Below, in pieces: positions 61,642 through 64,000 of a stretch of DNA of 64,000 nt. The notes beneath the pieces were generated by a model. The model ran no database searches and was not told where the DNA came from. It saw only the letters and a program-made list of their open reading frames with translations. Within the stretch, counting starts at the first letter, position 1. Every line of letters begins with the position of its first letter. Position numbers and translations under genes: made by a program. Source of the DNA: Exiguobacterium sp. s122 (GTDB lineage: Bacteria; Bacillota; Bacilli; Exiguobacteriales; Exiguobacteriaceae). The stretch spans positions 143,358 to 207,357 of the forward strand of contig NZ_JACSMD010000003.1 of assembly GCF_018618475.1 (NCBI RefSeq), in the 5' to 3' direction.

Positions 61642-62508
61642 ATGGAATACGCCACGCGAACGATTTATTCAGAGTATGCAGCCTTGAAAACGACGCTCGG
61701 GATTATCGAAGTAAAGAAAAAACGCCCGAGAGATCCATTAACTGATCAATCAGATCGCTTGTTGATTGTCATCGAGGCGAAAAATGAACCGTTTTGGACA
61801 GTAAAACACTATCACATCGGACAAGAAAAGATTGTCCTTCATGTTGTGAGCGATTCGATGATGGACCGCTGGATTGTCATGAATGAAAATCGACGTGCCA
61901 TTCATTGGATTGAAGATGGTATGGTATTATTTGAGAGAAATGAATTCTTACTAGAACTTCGACAGCGATTACGAAACTTTTCGAACGAAGATCAACGCCT
62001 TCAACTTTCACTCGCGTTTGCAAAACTGCTCAGACGATTTGAAGATGGACGCAGTTTGTTTTTACAAGGAGAATACCAAGATGCATTCACGCAAATCCAT
62101 CATGCTTTGACACACTTGGCACGCCTATCGATTTTAGAGGCGGGAATTCATCCGGAGATCATCTTATGGAAACAAGTCCGGAAATTGGATTTAGAGGTGT
62201 ACAAGCTACATGAGGAGCTTGTGAGCGGGGGCGAAGAGCTCGAACAGCGTATTCATCTCGTCATCATCGGGATGGAGCACCTGATTCAATCGAAAGTATT
62301 GCCGGGAACGCTCTTGTTGCTTCAGGTGATGCAACAACAGGAAGAACCTTGGTCGTTCTCAGAACTGATGGAACAACCTGACTTGCAAGAGTTACGTGTT
62401 GATTTAGGGAGCATCATCAGTTTCCTCGTTCGAAAAGGTTATGTCCGGGCAGTAACGCGGCCGACGAAAGGGGTCGGGGTCGAAGCGATCGCGTATGAAA
62501 TTTCTTAA
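61642..62508 (+). CDS. ygxA: YgxA family nucleotidyltransferase-like protein
   Basis: A 288-residue helical protein, upstream of the rRNA operon as in Bacillus ygxA. Seen: IYSEYAALKTTLGIIEVKKKRP near the start, then a helical region with LQGEYQDAFTQIHHALTHLAR and a C-terminal winged-helix type part (EPWSFSELMEQPDLQELRVD, SFLVRKGYVRAVTRPTKGVG). The family is annotated nucleotidyltransferase-like; substrate and role unknown. ATG 61642 has AAGGTG upstream; GTG 61636 is possible. Confidence 0.85.
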   Translation: MEYATRTIYSEYAALKTTLGIIEVKKKRPRDPLTDQSDRLLIVIEAKNEPFWTVKHYHIGQEKIVLHVVSDSMMDRWIVMNENRRAIHWIEDGMVLFERNEFLLELRQRLRNFSNEDQRLQLSLAFAKLLRRFEDGRSLFLQGEYQDAFTQIHHALTHLARLSILEAGIHPEIILWKQVRKLDLEVYKLHEELVSGGEELEQRIHLVIIGMEHLIQSKVLPGTLLLLQVMQQQEEPWSFSELMEQPDLQELRVDLGSIISFLVRKGYVRAVTRPTKGVGVEAIAYEIS

Positions 62509-62520
62509 ATAGAATTAAGA

Positions 62521-63720
62521 ATGGGGATTATCAAATCAATGAAAGTGACAAAGTTTCTTTTAAGTAGTGTGTTTATCATCGTCGCGGCGGTTTTCTTAAC
62601 TTTCGTAACGGCCATATTCACAATGGGGGATCCGGTTGCAAGTGGGCGTCCCATCATTTGGACACTATGGTTTGTCGCTGTACTCGCGATTGTGATGATC
62701 GGGCTGTACGACTTCTCAAAACTTTCGAAACAGAGTTTGAAACGCGTCGGCATGGTCGGGACAGTAATCGGGATCGTCTTGTTCGCGTCAGTCAAAGGGT
62801 ATTACGTGTATACTGCCGGGCTTCGGATTGAAGAGCGGGGCGTTGAGCTCCGGGACTATCGTCCGTTTAAATCGGAGTCCGATTTAGCAAAACTTGATGC
62901 ACCTGCTTCGTTTAAAGTCGGTTCAGAACTTCCTCGTCTCGATGGGGCGACAGCACTCTATCCACTCTACGCCTCTTTCGTCGAGGCGACTTATCCGTCG
63001 GGAGACTATGATCCGTACGACGTCGAGTGGGGGAATAGTGCTGTCGTGTCGACGACGACAGGTGAAGCGTATGAACGATTGATCAACGGGAAAACTGATA
63101 TCATTTTTGTCGCAGGGCCTTCAGATCAACAAATCGCCGCAGCAGAACGAAAAGGTGTCGAGTTCAATATGACGCCGATTGGACGTGAAGCGTTCATCTT
63201 CTTCGTCCATGAAGACAACCCGGTGGACTCGCTTGAATTAGAAGAGATCCAGCAAATTTATGCAGGCGATATTCGGAATTGGCAAGAAGTCGGAGGGAAA
63301 GATGATTCGATTCGTGCGTTCCAACGACCGGAAGGGAGCGGTAGCCAGACTGCCTTGCAACGGGTGATGGGCGATCGAAAATTGATGGCTGCTCCGGTCG
63401 AGGATGTCCCAGAAGGTATGGGCGGTATCATCGAACAGACGGCCGCGTATCAAAATCATAAAAATGCGATTGGCTTCTCTTTCCGTTTCTATGCCACTGA
63501 GATGATTGAAGACTATGACATTAAATTGCTTCAGGTGAACGGGGTGGCGCCTACGGTCGAGACGATTGCAGATGGCTCGTATCCGATCACGTCTGAATTT
63601 TATGCCATCACGACAGAAGATCGGTATGAAGAGTTCAAGCCCTTCCTGGACTGGATGGCTTCTGAAGAAGGACAGACGCTCGTGGAACGTACAGGGTATG
63701 TTCCGCTTGCGCAAGACTAA
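62521..63720 (+). CDS. membrane-anchored PstS-like substrate-binding protein
   Basis: A 399-residue protein with three N-terminal helices (FLLSSVFIIVAAVFLTFVTAI, IIWTLWFVAVLAIVMIGL, MVGTVIGIVLFASVKGYYV) followed by a phosphate-type binding domain (RLDGATALYPLYASFVEATY, GREAFIFFVHEDNPVDSLEL, SIRAFQRPEGSGSQTALQRV, NAIGFSFRFYATEMI). Normal PstS proteins are lipoproteins; this one has no lipobox and is held by several helices. No pstC/A/B genes are nearby. Starts at ATG 62521 or 62539, neither with a clear ribosome site. Role: perhaps a phosphate sensor rather than a transporter part. Confidence 0.8.
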   Translation: MGIIKSMKVTKFLLSSVFIIVAAVFLTFVTAIFTMGDPVASGRPIIWTLWFVAVLAIVMIGLYDFSKLSKQSLKRVGMVGTVIGIVLFASVKGYYVYTAGLRIEERGVELRDYRPFKSESDLAKLDAPASFKVGSELPRLDGATALYPLYASFVEATYPSGDYDPYDVEWGNSAVVSTTTGEAYERLINGKTDIIFVAGPSDQQIAAAERKGVEFNMTPIGREAFIFFVHEDNPVDSLELEEIQQIYAGDIRNWQEVGGKDDSIRAFQRPEGSGSQTALQRVMGDRKLMAAPVEDVPEGMGGIIEQTAAYQNHKNAIGFSFRFYATEMIEDYDIKLLQVNGVAPTVETIADGSYPITSEFYAITTEDRYEEFKPFLDWMASEEGQTLVERTGYVPLAQD

Positions 63721-63726
63721 TGAGTT

Positions 63727-63761
63727 GGGCCTCGAAAACGAGGCTCATTTTTTTATTTTTA
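63727..63761 (+). terminator. intrinsic terminator after the PstS-like gene
   Basis: GCCTCG pairs with CGAGGC around AAAA, then TCATTTTTTT. Separates the gene from the rRNA promoters. Confidence 0.88.
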
Positions 63762-63774
63762 TTTAAATTTTATA

Positions 63775-63803
63775 TTGACGGGATGAGGAATAGGTATTAT
63801 AGT
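63775..63803 (+). promoter_or_regulatory. rRNA operon promoter P1
   Basis: TTGACG, 17-base spacer, TATAGT. Strong match to sigma-A; lies directly behind the terminator of the preceding gene. Confidence 0.75.
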
Positions 63804-63859
63804 TATAAACGTTGTCACGACAAAAGATTATTTCAGAAAAACAATTTGTGAAAAAGTTA

Positions 63860-63889
63860 TTGACGAAGATCTGGTTGACGTGATAAGTT
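63860..63889 (+). promoter_or_regulatory. rRNA operon promoter P2
   Basis: TTGACG at 63860-63865, 18-base spacer, TAAGTT at 63884-63889. Tandem rRNA promoters of this spacing are normal in Bacillales. Confidence 0.6.
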
Positions 63890-63899
63890 AATAAAGTCG

Positions 63900-64000
63900 C
63901 CAAGAGCGGCAGACGAACTTTGAAAACTGAACGATGAGGCAAAAAAGTTTTACAATTTTTGAATGAAGCGCAAGCTTCGTCATTTTCAAGAGCTATATCA
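63900..64000 (+). other. rRNA leader region (16S gene beyond the window)
   Basis: ACTTTGAAAACTGAACGA (from 63917) is the typical Bacillales rRNA leader motif near box A. AATGAAGCGCAAGCTTCGTCATT-type hairpin (about 63961-63984) may be a processing stem. The 16S 5' end is not reached by base 64000. Confidence 0.7.

Noticed and set aside
1..64000. tRNA genes, CRISPR arrays, insertion sequences, phage genes
   Set aside because: None was recognised by eye; no transposase or integrase motifs are present and repeats are limited to operator-size elements.

Overview
The window looks like a chromosomal segment of a low- to mid-GC Bacillales bacterium, most probably Exiguobacterium or a close relative. 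This rests on Shine-Dalgarno sites close to AGGAGG, frequent GTG/TTG starts, dense intrinsic terminators, and gene order shared with Bacillus (menFDHBEC facing menA; yfhF-recX; yfhH-yfhJ; yfhP-mutY; ygaC-ygaD; gsaB-perR-ygzB-ygxA followed by an rRNA operon). The genus call is inference. Nothing looks like a prophage, insertion sequence, CRISPR array or tRNA gene, so this is mostly core genome with a few accessory transport modules.

Layout. 1-7.5 kb: truncated ABC-F ATPase, PlsC, small membrane proteins, CvfB, the cold-shock RNA helicase CshA, a degenerate EAL protein (YkuI type) and methionine aminopeptidase. 7.5-16 kb: the whole menaquinone block (menF, menD, menH, menB, menE, menC on the minus strand, menA on plus) and a beta-carbonic anhydrase. 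16-25 kb: YihY/BrkB membrane protein, Nudix hydrolase, PfkB kinase, a ZosA-like metal P-type ATPase whose promoter region carries three Fur/PerR-type boxes and which is divergent from an EamA exporter, an MFS transporter and radical SAM YfkAB. 25-35 kb: RlmCD-type methyltransferase, cytidine deaminase, a two-component system, GNAT, amidohydrolase, YfhF, RecX and lactate permease.

35.4-40.8 kb is the most interesting part. A sigma-A promoter precedes a 23-codon leader peptide, a set of alternative RNA hairpins ending in a strong terminator, and then a heterodimeric multidrug ABC exporter (BmrC/BmrD type) followed after 13 bases by an RtcB RNA ligase. This looks like ribosome-controlled attenuation that would join drug efflux with RNA repair in one transcript.

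41-46 kb: YfhH, YfhJ and a complete spermidine/putrescine importer (potABCD) behind its own cupin-type regulator, whose promoter region is framed by a long inverted repeat. 46-57 kb: NERD nuclease-like protein, DUF779-aldehyde dehydrogenase pair, YceI, YfhP, MutY, SRPBCC protein, DUF402 nucleotide phosphatase, a second ABC exporter (YgaD), an unrecognised beta-rich protein, a DCC-family protein and an MFS exporter divergent from an SgrR-like regulator. 59-64 kb: GsaB, PerR, YgzB, YgxA, a membrane-anchored PstS-like protein, and finally the promoters and leader of an rRNA operon whose 16S gene begins beyond the window.
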